Positions 55,924 to 63,689 of a stretch of 64,000 nucleotides of DNA are shown here, in pieces. The stretch covers positions 55,964 to 119,963 of the forward strand of contig JAHHHD010000016.1 of the NCBI GenBank assembly GCA_019359505.1, read 5' to 3'. A model generated the notes under the pieces. It saw only the letters and a program-made list of their open reading frames with translations, did not search any database and was not told where the DNA came from. Source of the DNA: Drouetiella hepatica Uher 2000/2452. Its GTDB lineage: Bacteria; Cyanobacteriota; Cyanobacteriia; Elainellales; Elainellaceae. A program made the translations under genes and the position numbers. Each line of letters starts with the position of its first letter. The first letter of the stretch is position 1.

Positions 55924-58806
55924 CTAGGTCGCCATCTGCCTAGCAATCAACTGAGCAAATAAGCCTTCCTGCTGAGCCAGTTCGTCAAACGATCCCTGTT
56001 GCACAACCCGCCCTGCTTCAATCACATAGATGCGATCGGCATGGCGAATGGTGCTGAGGCGATGGGCAATCACGATGCGCGTCACGCCCAGAGCATCCAA
56101 ACTTTCGGTGACGATCGCCTGCGTCCGGTTATCTAACGCGCTCGTGGCTTCGTCGAATAGCAAAATCTGAGGCTTCAGCGCCAAAGCCCGCGCAATCATG
56201 AGCCGCTGCCGCTGACCGCCAGAGATATTGGAGCCGCCCTCGCTGACAAACGTATACATACCCATCGGCATTGCCCGCACGTCATCCGCAAAACCCGCAC
56301 GCTCTGCTGCTTCCCAAGCTTCACTGACAGCCAGTAAGGCGCTGGCAGAAATATTGGCAAAGATGCTGCCGGAATTAATGCGGCTATTTTGCAGCACCAC
56401 CCCCAACTGTCTACGCACAGCCGTAATATCCAACCCTGAGAGATCTTGCCCATCGTAATAGATACTGCCGTCGCTAGGAGTATCGAAGCCTAGCAGCAAT
56501 CGCAACAGAGTCGATTTACCGCTGCCCGAAGGGCCTACCAGCGCGATGAATTCTCCTGGCTCTGCATGAAAGCTGATTTGATCGAGAGTCAGAGGTCCAT
56601 CGTCTCGATAGCGGAAGGTCACACGATCGACCCTCACTCGCCCGGTCAGCCTACCCGGATCAGCCTTGTCGGGATCGACCTCTGGCTCAGCAGCCAGGAT
56701 AGGCTGCGATCGCTTCCACAAGGTCACCACTTCCAGCACAGAAGTAATAGCATTGCTGAGGCTGGTAGCCCCACTGATAAAAATCCCAAAGGCAGCGCTA
56801 AAGGCGAGAAACCTCCCTGTAGAAAGCCCTGTCTCTCCCGCAGACTGCGCCTGCCCAATCACAATTACCGTCGCCCAAAACAGCAGGGTTGCCGTCAATC
56901 CCGGCATCACGGTGTTAAAAATTGCCACGCCGTCCTGAATCTTTTGAGTGCTTAACTCAAGCTGAAGCTGCCGCGTGTATTTTTGCCCCCAGGTCGCAAA
57001 AGCACGCTCCTCAGCCCCAGCGCTCCTCAGTTTAGGCACAGCCTCAATCAATTTCACCAACAAGCCATAAATTTCGCCCCGCAGCTCTAGAAGCGGACGG
57101 GTCTGCTGAAGCAGCAGCGCCCCAGAAGTGGCAGTAAAGGCGATCGCCACCACTGCCACTACGCCTGCCACCAGCGCCAAACTAGGGCTATAGATCAGCA
57201 TCAGCCCAAAGTTTAGCAGCGCAAAAAAGCCCGTCAGAATGGTGCGAAAGGTGGTACCCGTTAGCTTTCTGCGGATTTGACCAATGCCTGAAACGCGAGA
57301 CTCCAGATCGCCGATCGTATATTCCCGAAAAAAAGTCGGCTTCAGCTTGAGCAACCGATCCCAAACCGCCCCCTGCATTGAGGCTTCAGAAACCGCTTCT
57401 AGCCGCATTGTGGCTAAACCCTGCACCAACTCTAAGCTGACAGAACCCAACGCAAAGAACAGCAAACCTAATCCAATCTGGATCAGCAGATTACGATTGC
57501 CTGTTGGTAGAGCCGTGTCAATTAAAATGCCTGTTGCCAGTGGCACCAGCATTCCCGCTAGGGTACTGGCAATCCCCATGCTCAGCAGAATGATGAGATT
57601 CTTGAGCTGTCCTTTAAAGGCGAACCGCACTAGATCCCAGGCTCGTAGAACCGATTCAGGAAAAGAGCGGTAGAAGATGTAGGCACTCGGCTCCAAGCTT
57701 GACGCAATCTCTGCATCCACCCGCGGATAACGCCGCTGAGAGGAATGATTCGTTTCCGCCTGGGGATCAAAAATGACATAGTGATCACCCGCGATCGGCA
57801 AAAGCGCAACCGGGCTTTTGCCCTGACGCCGATAGGCAATAATGGCGCTACCATCCTTTTCCCACCACTTGTCTCGGAGAAGAACCCGTCGCAGCCGTAG
57901 CCGAGAAGATCGGGCGATCGCCTCCAAGGGATCACGCATTCGACTGGCATCTTCCGCCTCCATCGCTGGCTTGATGGCAACCCCTAAGGCTTTGCCTACG
58001 GCTCCAGCCACCATCAGTAGCTCATCCGCCTCTGCAAACTGATTGGCGGGTCTAGGCTGAAGCAGAGCCACCAGATCTTTGAGCGTATCTTGCGTCACCT
58101 GACGATTAAGCTGCTGTCTTTTTTGAAACCTAGAAAATTCTGCCTGAGTTTCCTGGGTAGTAACTAACTCAATCCCTCGCAGAAAATAACTATGGAGATG
58201 ATTTAATCCTGCAACTAGAGTGTCGATCGTATCTATTTCTGTCGTAGATTGCACCAAAAGCTGAACATTATCCGTAGATTGCACCCACATTCCACTTGCC
58301 AGCGGCAGGATACCCGATTCAGGAACCAGCGTTAACGAATCATATCCCAGCCACTGCACGGTTCCCTGCTGGCACTGTATCCATAGCACCTGATCTCTAG
58401 GTGGCTGAAAGACTTGATCTTTAACTAAAGAAACATAGCGATCGGAGTGAGTCGGCTTAGCAAAAACAGTATGCGGTAGCCCTTTCACCTGTGCTAATTG
58501 ATGAACCCATGTTTCTACGAGCGGCAACAGAGTGGGCAGACCGACGGTAGCGATCGACTGCTCCCAGAGTTCTGCGGGTTCAACAGCTACTGCCAGAATG
58601 CCTAGGTGATGTTCTGAATGGCTCAATATAGCGCTAAATAGAGCTTCCCCAGGTTTGACATCAAACAGATACCGACGTTCGCCCTCTGGAGCATCATCAA
58701 TAATGGCTATTGCAAACAAGGCGATCGATCCAGATTGCACTGTCCAAACCAAGCTAGAGTCGCTCAGCAGCAGGGGCAAATTTCCTTGAAGCGTCTTAGA
58801 GATCAT
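55924..58806 (-). CDS. NHLM-type ABC exporter, permease and ATPase without recognisable peptidase
   Basis: A 960-residue exporter of the second NHLM bacteriocin-system ABC type. A long soluble N-terminal region (about 1-400) contains no C39 Cys/His motif. It is followed by a transmembrane domain (about 400-690) and an ATPase with Walker A GPSGSGKST near 757-765, signature ISGGQRQR near 861-868 and ILLFDEATSALD. Partners of this group usually form a pair with a C39-bearing exporter, which is present at 59682-61961. It is transcribed divergently from the tandem peptide gene (494-base spacer). Confidence 0.9.
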   Translation of the reverse strand: MISKTLQGNLPLLLSDSSLVWTVQSGSIALFAIAIIDDAPEGERRYLFDVKPGEALFSAILSHSEHHLGILAVAVEPAELWEQSIATVGLPTLLPLVETWVHQLAQVKGLPHTVFAKPTHSDRYVSLVKDQVFQPPRDQVLWIQCQQGTVQWLGYDSLTLVPESGILPLASGMWVQSTDNVQLLVQSTTEIDTIDTLVAGLNHLHSYFLRGIELVTTQETQAEFSRFQKRQQLNRQVTQDTLKDLVALLQPRPANQFAEADELLMVAGAVGKALGVAIKPAMEAEDASRMRDPLEAIARSSRLRLRRVLLRDKWWEKDGSAIIAYRRQGKSPVALLPIAGDHYVIFDPQAETNHSSQRRYPRVDAEIASSLEPSAYIFYRSFPESVLRAWDLVRFAFKGQLKNLIILLSMGIASTLAGMLVPLATGILIDTALPTGNRNLLIQIGLGLLFFALGSVSLELVQGLATMRLEAVSEASMQGAVWDRLLKLKPTFFREYTIGDLESRVSGIGQIRRKLTGTTFRTILTGFFALLNFGLMLIYSPSLALVAGVVAVVAIAFTATSGALLLQQTRPLLELRGEIYGLLVKLIEAVPKLRSAGAEERAFATWGQKYTRQLQLELSTQKIQDGVAIFNTVMPGLTATLLFWATVIVIGQAQSAGETGLSTGRFLAFSAAFGIFISGATSLSNAITSVLEVVTLWKRSQPILAAEPEVDPDKADPGRLTGRVRVDRVTFRYRDDGPLTLDQISFHAEPGEFIALVGPSGSGKSTLLRLLLGFDTPSDGSIYYDGQDLSGLDITAVRRQLGVVLQNSRINSGSIFANISASALLAVSEAWEAAERAGFADDVRAMPMGMYTFVSEGGSNISGGQRQRLMIARALALKPQILLFDEATSALDNRTQAIVTESLDALGVTRIVIAHRLSTIRHADRIYVIEAGRVVQQGSFDELAQQEGLFAQLIARQMAT

Positions 58807-59300
58807 AATGGAGCATCGGGTGAGGCATCAGGACGCAAATCACGACAGAATTTATCTGCTGAGTTTATCTGTAAAGTAGCTATGAGCGATTATCTTCCTC
58901 AAAACTTCAAAGTTTTGTTTTGTAAATTCTCAAAAAAGGTTTTGTTTTGTAAATTTTTGCAATCATAATCTGAATCATCATTGGCTCAAAGCCATGTGTT
59001 TAAAGATCATCTTGATTTCAATCAACTATTCTTGCTCATTCTACTGCCGATCACTTTTCATATACTCTCACCAAGCAGGAGAGTGTAACTCGTTACACCT
59101 CCATTCAAAATTTAATATCCTACAATAGGGCTATAGGCAGTCTTAAGGCAAACAAATACGACCTGTATTTTTAGTTTTCCAAGGCAGCTCTAACGGTATC
59201 CCAAGATCTCTAAAAATTTCTTAGGGTAAGCGAGTCAGGTAAACTTCTGCTATGCAAGTGACCTGAATAATTAACATTCAAGCAATCGATTGGAGTAATT
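58807..59300. other. Promoter region of the tandem peptide gene
   Basis: AT-rich divergent spacer. It has a doubled GTTTTGTTTTGTAAATT (58912-58928 and 58939-58955) and a dyad TCAGGT (59235-59240) with ACCTGA (59261-59266). TACAAT near 59123 may be a -10. No further coding frame is accepted. Confidence 0.55.
58912..58955. repeat. Direct 17-bp repeat upstream of the export genes
   Basis: GTTTTGTTTTGTAAATT occurs twice, 27 bases apart, about 110 bases before the minus-strand exporter start. Spacing of 27 bases is not an integer number of helix turns, so slippage duplication is as likely as a binding site. Confidence 0.7.
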
Positions 59301-59588
59301 ATGTCTGTACAACACGAAAGCGAAGAACTCAGCCCAGAAGACCTGACTAAAGTCTCAGGTGGCGAAGACGGTGGCTTCCTGCACCAAACTGAAGGTTCGC
59401 TAAATCAAGAAGATCTGTCTAAAATCTCAGGTGGCGAAGACGGTGGCTTCCTGCACCAAACTGAAGGTTCGCTAAATCAAGAAGATCTGTCTAAAATCTC
59501 AGGTGGCGAAGACGGTGGCTTCCTGCACCAAACTGAAGGTTCGTTCGATAAAGAATCTTTCGTTAATCCCGGTAGCGCTCCTGACTAG
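59301..59588 (+). CDS. Tandem-repeat double-glycine peptide precursor
   Basis: A 95-residue peptide with GGAG 6 bases before the ATG. It is an arrangement of leader MSVQHESEELSPEDLTKVSGG (21 residues) followed by units beginning EDGGFLHQTEGS and ending in the same leader-like LNQEDLSKISGG. Each of three GG sites fits the C39 rule L(-12), D/E(-8), L(-7), V/I(-4), GG. Cleavage at all three predicts two 24-residue peptides and a 26-residue one (21+24+24+26=95). There is no Cys. It lies in the NHLM export island, opposite to the C39 exporter. No homologue or modification is recognised. Confidence 0.85.
   Translation: MSVQHESEELSPEDLTKVSGGEDGGFLHQTEGSLNQEDLSKISGGEDGGFLHQTEGSLNQEDLSKISGGEDGGFLHQTEGSFDKESFVNPGSAPD
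59355..59543. repeat. 72-bp tandem repeats inside the peptide gene
   Basis: Copies at 59355-59426 and 59427-59498 are identical over 72 bases; a third copy from 59499 is identical for 45 bases and then diverges. The unit is 24 codons, so copy number can change without frameshift. The identity points to recent duplication. Confidence 0.95.
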
Positions 59589-59619
59589 CTGACGACAGAT
59601 TAAGTTAAACCAAGTCAAA

Positions 59620-59674
59620 AACCGCTTCTATCCCATTCGGCGAACAGCCTGAGGGTACGAGGCGGTATTTTTGT
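59620..59674. terminator. Shared hairpin terminator
   Basis: AAAACCGCTTC (about 59620-59630) faces GAGGCGGTATTTTT (about 59658-59674), with partly paired inner sequence. It lies between the convergent peptide and C39-exporter genes and has T- or A-runs suitable for both directions. Confidence 0.55.
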
Positions 59675-59681
59675 TCAAGTC

Positions 59682-61961
59682 CTAGCTCGCCTCGCTCATA
59701 ATTAACTTGGAGTAATGTCCTTTTTCCTGCCACAGGGATTCATGCGTTCCCCGCTGTACGACCTTACCGCGCTCCAACACAATAATTTCATCGCAGTCTC
59801 GAATCGTGCTGAGTCGATGTGCCACAATCAAACAGGTGCAGCCCCGTCGGCGCAGATTGCGATCGATAATTTTTTCAGTTTCCGCATCTAGGGCGCTAGT
59901 CGCTTCATCCATAATCAGAATCGTCGGATCATTCACCAAAGCTCTAGCAATCTCTAAACGCTGACGCTGTCCGCCGCTCAAATTTGCCGCTCCTTCAATC
60001 AGCGGCGCATCATAGCCCCCTGGAATAGAAAGAATCACATCATTAATTGCCGCATCCAGGCAGGCTTTTTCCAAAGTCTGATCAGAGATAGTGGAGTCCC
60101 ATAGGGTGAGATTGGCTCGAATACTGTCTGCGAACAGCAGAATATCTTGATCAACTACCGAAATAGAATTTGTGAGAACCGATCGCGGAATCTGAGGTCT
60201 AGACATGCCATCGAAGTTAACCTCTCCCTCCCAAGGTTCATAAAGTCCGGCAACAATCTTCGCCAAGGTCGATTTTCCCGAACCGCTGCCCCCGACCAAT
60301 GCCACACGCTGTCCGGGTTTGATCGAGAGGCTGAAATCTTGAATTAAAGGGGGCGTGACCCGGCTGTAGCCATAGGTGACACCTTTCATCTCGATATAGC
60401 CTTGCAGCCTATAAGATGAGCGCATCAGAGACCATTCGGATTTTTCAGGTTGAGCTTGGGCTTGCTCTACTCGATCTTGCTCCGCCTTCAGAGCTGGATC
60501 GGTCACATTGTCCAAGACATCATCCAAACGGAGAAGATTGCCTTCCAAGTCCTGAAGGGTACTGCCAAATCGCACTAAGTTATTAACTGGCCCCAAAAAA
60601 CTCACTGTCAAGAGTTGAAAAGCCAGCAGCATCCCAATCGTCATCTTGCCCTGAATAACTTGCCAACCCCCAATGCTGAGCAAAAACACCGTGCTCAGCG
60701 AGGTAATTAGCGAAGGCAATAGGCTTAGCTTTTGGTTAACCAAGTTTAGCGCCTGCTGCGCGTTAGTCGCTTTGGTGTAATAGCCTGCCCAACGCGAAAA
60801 GAAGTCTGACTCTAATCCAGAAGCTTTCAGAGTTTCGATGCTTTGCAGCCCCGCGATCGCCACGCCGTTCACCTTACCGTAGTTCTGCGCCACGGTAATA
60901 TTGGCATCTACCCGCCGCTTAGATACCCACTGCAATGCCAAAACGTTGGCGATCGCAAACACCACCACAACTAGCGTTAACAGCGCATTGTATCTCAGCA
61001 TAATTGCCGCGTAGAAAACAACCAGCACAACGCTAATCATCGTTGTGGTGAGCTGCCCAGTCAAGACGCTAGCCACGCGATCGTTAATCCGAATACGGCT
61101 ACTAATTTCTCCTGAATAGCGCTGGGCATAGTAACTTACGGGCAGCTTCAGCAGATGCCAGACAAACTGGCTAGACATTGCCACCGACAGCTTAATTTTG
61201 AGCTTGCGCAGATACTGCAACTGAAGCGCCGTTAATAAACCCTGCAATGAAACCGTTAGCAGCATTCCGACCAGCAGGTAAGGAACCCAGTCTAAACGAT
61301 GTTTGATTAGCACATTATCCACAAACACCTGGCTAAACACCGGCACAGCTAGATTGGGAATCACCAGTAGAAACCCTGCCGCAACGCAGTATGCCAGTGC
61401 CGCAGCCGAGCTTCGCAGGCGATTCTGCAAAGCCTCAATCACGCTCTTTTTTTTACCGCCCTTTTGAAAATTTACGCCAGGTTCCATCAGCAAGACGATA
61501 CCGGTGTAACCCTGATTGAATTCTTCTAGCGCAATTTTTCTCCGTCCAACTGCCGGATCGCTGACATACGCCTGCTCTTTGTCAAACCCTTCTACCACCA
61601 AAAAATGGTCAAATTGCCAGAAGATAATGTAAGGAGGCTGCAACTCCATCAAGCTCGGCAATCCCTTCTTGAATCCCTTCGCATTTAAGCCATACATTTT
61701 AGCGGCTGTCAGAACATTGGCAGCCGAACTGCCGTCCCGTGAAACGCCGCAAGCTTGACGGAGTTCCGCCAAGGGCACAATGCGACCATAATAGCCTAGG
61801 ATAATTCCCAATGCCGCTGCGCCGCATTCCACTGCCTCCATTTGAAGCAGCGTTGGGGCTGTGACGCGATCGCGCTTTCGATTCCGCAATTTCTGCCAAT
61901 GCTTCAGCAGCGTTTGTCCATACTCTAGTGGCTGTCTGTGATCTAGAAGCAATCTCACCAT
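59682..61961 (-). CDS. NHLM-type ABC exporter with active C39 peptidase
   Basis: A 759-residue peptidase-containing exporter that removes double-glycine leaders during export. The C39 domain (about 33-160) retains all active residues: Gln40 in LLQMEAVECG, Cys46, His119 in FDHFLVVE and Asp135 in SDPAVG. The transmembrane domain (about 185-480) and ATPase (Walker A GGSGSGKST near 556-564, LSGGQRQR, TILIMDEATSALD) follow. It is the natural protease for the tandem GG peptide encoded opposite. It is 39 bases downstream of the HlyD-like gene. Confidence 0.93.
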   Translation of the reverse strand: MVRLLLDHRQPLEYGQTLLKHWQKLRNRKRDRVTAPTLLQMEAVECGAAALGIILGYYGRIVPLAELRQACGVSRDGSSAANVLTAAKMYGLNAKGFKKGLPSLMELQPPYIIFWQFDHFLVVEGFDKEQAYVSDPAVGRRKIALEEFNQGYTGIVLLMEPGVNFQKGGKKKSVIEALQNRLRSSAAALAYCVAAGFLLVIPNLAVPVFSQVFVDNVLIKHRLDWVPYLLVGMLLTVSLQGLLTALQLQYLRKLKIKLSVAMSSQFVWHLLKLPVSYYAQRYSGEISSRIRINDRVASVLTGQLTTTMISVVLVVFYAAIMLRYNALLTLVVVVFAIANVLALQWVSKRRVDANITVAQNYGKVNGVAIAGLQSIETLKASGLESDFFSRWAGYYTKATNAQQALNLVNQKLSLLPSLITSLSTVFLLSIGGWQVIQGKMTIGMLLAFQLLTVSFLGPVNNLVRFGSTLQDLEGNLLRLDDVLDNVTDPALKAEQDRVEQAQAQPEKSEWSLMRSSYRLQGYIEMKGVTYGYSRVTPPLIQDFSLSIKPGQRVALVGGSGSGKSTLAKIVAGLYEPWEGEVNFDGMSRPQIPRSVLTNSISVVDQDILLFADSIRANLTLWDSTISDQTLEKACLDAAINDVILSIPGGYDAPLIEGAANLSGGQRQRLEIARALVNDPTILIMDEATSALDAETEKIIDRNLRRRGCTCLIVAHRLSTIRDCDEIIVLERGKVVQRGTHESLWQEKGHYSKLIMSEAS

Positions 61962-62000
61962 AAAAAACTTTAGAGACTTTAGATTAGAAGATTCAGAAAG

Positions 62001-62612
62001 CTACTTGAGAAAAGGAAAAACGAAGCTGATGGGAGCACGATCGCTCAGCGTCACCCTGGCAGTAACAGGTGTACCGCCAGATAGCTTTTCGCTGGGACCT
62101 TTAGACATCGACCACTCATAGCCAGTAACATTCTCAGGATTGGGTTTCAGCTGCGCTAAAACCTCAATTGAGGCAGGAGTGTAAACCAATTCTGCCAACT
62201 CCAAGTTACCATCCACTCGCTTCAGCGCCGATGCCTGAGTGACTGAAGAGGGTGACACTTCAGTGACCGTTGCCTCCAAACCGCCAAATTCCTGGATGCT
62301 ATTGGTTTCAGGAATGATTAAAATGCGATCGCCAACCTGAATCTGTTTCCCCTCAACTATAGGAAAGTAGCTAACGCTAGTCAACTGGCTAGAATCAGAC
62401 CTATTCTTAATCAACAGACCTTTAGATTCAACGAAAATAGGGATACGGCCTATAACACTCCAGAGTAACGCTAAAGTTACCAGAAAACCGATAGACGCCA
62501 AAGGCAACCAGTCTCTAAGATTAACAACCTGCATCAGTTGGTCAAGCTGCTCAGGTGAAGAAACCTGCTCTAGCGCCTCTTTTCGGAATAAGCTTTCTTG
62601 TTCGCTTGCCAT
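62001..62612 (-). CDS. Short HlyD-like NHLM secretion protein
   Basis: A 203-residue membrane-fusion protein from the ATG at 62612. It has one N-terminal transmembrane helix (about 38-58, WLPLASIGFLVTLALLWSVIG), a beta-barrel/biotinyl-like part with GRIPIFVESKGLLIK and the VGDRILIIPE lipoyl-like strand, and a C-terminal segment SGGTPVTARVTLSDRAPISFVFPFL typical of the end of the family. There is no long coiled-coil hairpin, so it is shorter than standard HlyD and may not reach an outer-membrane channel. NHLM adaptors are usually short. It lies 18 bases after the upstream gene. Confidence 0.85.
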   Translation of the reverse strand: MASEQESLFRKEALEQVSSPEQLDQLMQVVNLRDWLPLASIGFLVTLALLWSVIGRIPIFVESKGLLIKNRSDSSQLTSVSYFPIVEGKQIQVGDRILIIPETNSIQEFGGLEATVTEVSPSSVTQASALKRVDGNLELAELVYTPASIEVLAQLKPNPENVTGYEWSMSKGPSEKLSGGTPVTARVTLSDRAPISFVFPFLK

Positions 62613-62630
62613 AGTCTTCACGCCTCAGTT

Positions 62631-63689
62631 TCAAGCTTTTACACCGAGTTGATGCAACATCCAGTTAAATCTAGCTCTAGCTATTGAAAGCTGCTGCAAA
62701 TCAGCAATATCTAGCTCCCCTGTGTAAGCTTGGCTATCGCATAAGCTACACCCCGGTTCATATCGAGTGCTTTTCTGTAGCTGATCAATAATCTGAAATA
62801 GCCGCTCCGCGGTTAGACTTGCCAGAGCCCGGTAGAACCGAGAAGCCAAGCCTATATCCTGCTGAAGTCTCGGCATTAGAGCAGAGATGGGAATCGATAA
62901 TACCAAAGTCTCTTGACTTGCCTTCAACATATAGAGATTTGGAGTCATGTCCAAAAATGCCGTTACGCCTAAAATTTCACCAGACAATGCTTCAGCAATC
63001 TTTCTAGGCTGAGTATTCTGGGAGGTGTTAAATGCCAATGATAATGAATTGCGCTTGCCTTGATATATAAACATGGAGAGGCTGCCTTGAAGAATGATAT
63101 CCAGGGCTTCTAAAGGCTGCCCCTCTCGAATATAAACTTCATCCTTTTTCAATCTCTTAACCCTTCCAGCGCTGGTCATCCAGCACATATCACTATCATG
63201 TAGACTACCAAATACTGAGAGCATGCTCTTGGTCATCTCTAAATGCGACTGAAGCATAGACTCTTTAGGTAGACGAGCAGTAATTTGCCATTGTTTGCTG
63301 GAAAGAAGCATCGCAATCGCCCGATAAAAACGAGCGCCAAAACCTGCATCCTGATGCAATTTATCAGCTAAAAGCTGTTTATCAATTGCTAATACCCATG
63401 AATCTTCTAGAGCTGTAACAGCAAAAGGTAAAAGCTGATCGCTCGGCAGAAGAAATGCTCCAATGACATCACCACTTGTGTAAAAGACTTGAGGAAGTGT
63501 TGAAGGAGGAGAATGCTCCGATTGAAGGGAGTTCAGAGCAAATTCTCCTTCCAGAATTAAATAAAGAGCATTGAGATTCTCACAGGCTTGTAAGAGGCGA
63601 TCGCCAGCCGTAACCTCTAACTTACTCCCTACTGAAACCATCCAATCAATGTCACTACTGCTTAGCTCTCTCAGTATAATTTCTGTCAT
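62631..63689 (-). CDS. Dual cyclic-nucleotide-binding-like regulatory protein
   Basis: A 352-residue protein with two CRP-type cupin domains (about 20-130 with LLQACENLNALYLILEGEFAL, and 170-290 with EVYIREGQPLEALDIILQGSLSMF) separated by a helical linker, and a short C-terminal Cys-containing region (YEPGCSLCDSQAY). No helix-turn-helix is obvious, so it is unlikely to bind DNA. Such proteins accompany NHLM exporters in cyanobacteria and may gate transport. AAGGGGAT precedes the ATG. It opens the exporter operon. Confidence 0.83.
   Translation of the reverse strand: MTEIILRELSSSDIDWMVSVGSKLEVTAGDRLLQACENLNALYLILEGEFALNSLQSEHSPPSTLPQVFYTSGDVIGAFLLPSDQLLPFAVTALEDSWVLAIDKQLLADKLHQDAGFGARFYRAIAMLLSSKQWQITARLPKESMLQSHLEMTKSMLSVFGSLHDSDMCWMTSAGRVKRLKKDEVYIREGQPLEALDIILQGSLSMFIYQGKRNSLSLAFNTSQNTQPRKIAEALSGEILGVTAFLDMTPNLYMLKASQETLVLSIPISALMPRLQQDIGLASRFYRALASLTAERLFQIIDQLQKSTRYEPGCSLCDSQAYTGELDIADLQQLSIARARFNWMLHQLGVKA

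Noticed and set aside
56566..56955. 129-codon frame inside the 960-residue exporter gene
   Set aside because: Shadow of the exporter on the opposite strand; no independent evidence.
59355..59543. Direct repeats as a CRISPR array
   Set aside because: Units are contiguous, in-frame coding repeats without unique spacers and no cas gene is present.
59301..59588. Lanthipeptide precursor
   Set aside because: The peptide has no Cys and no LanM or LanB gene is in the window, so thioether rings are not supported.
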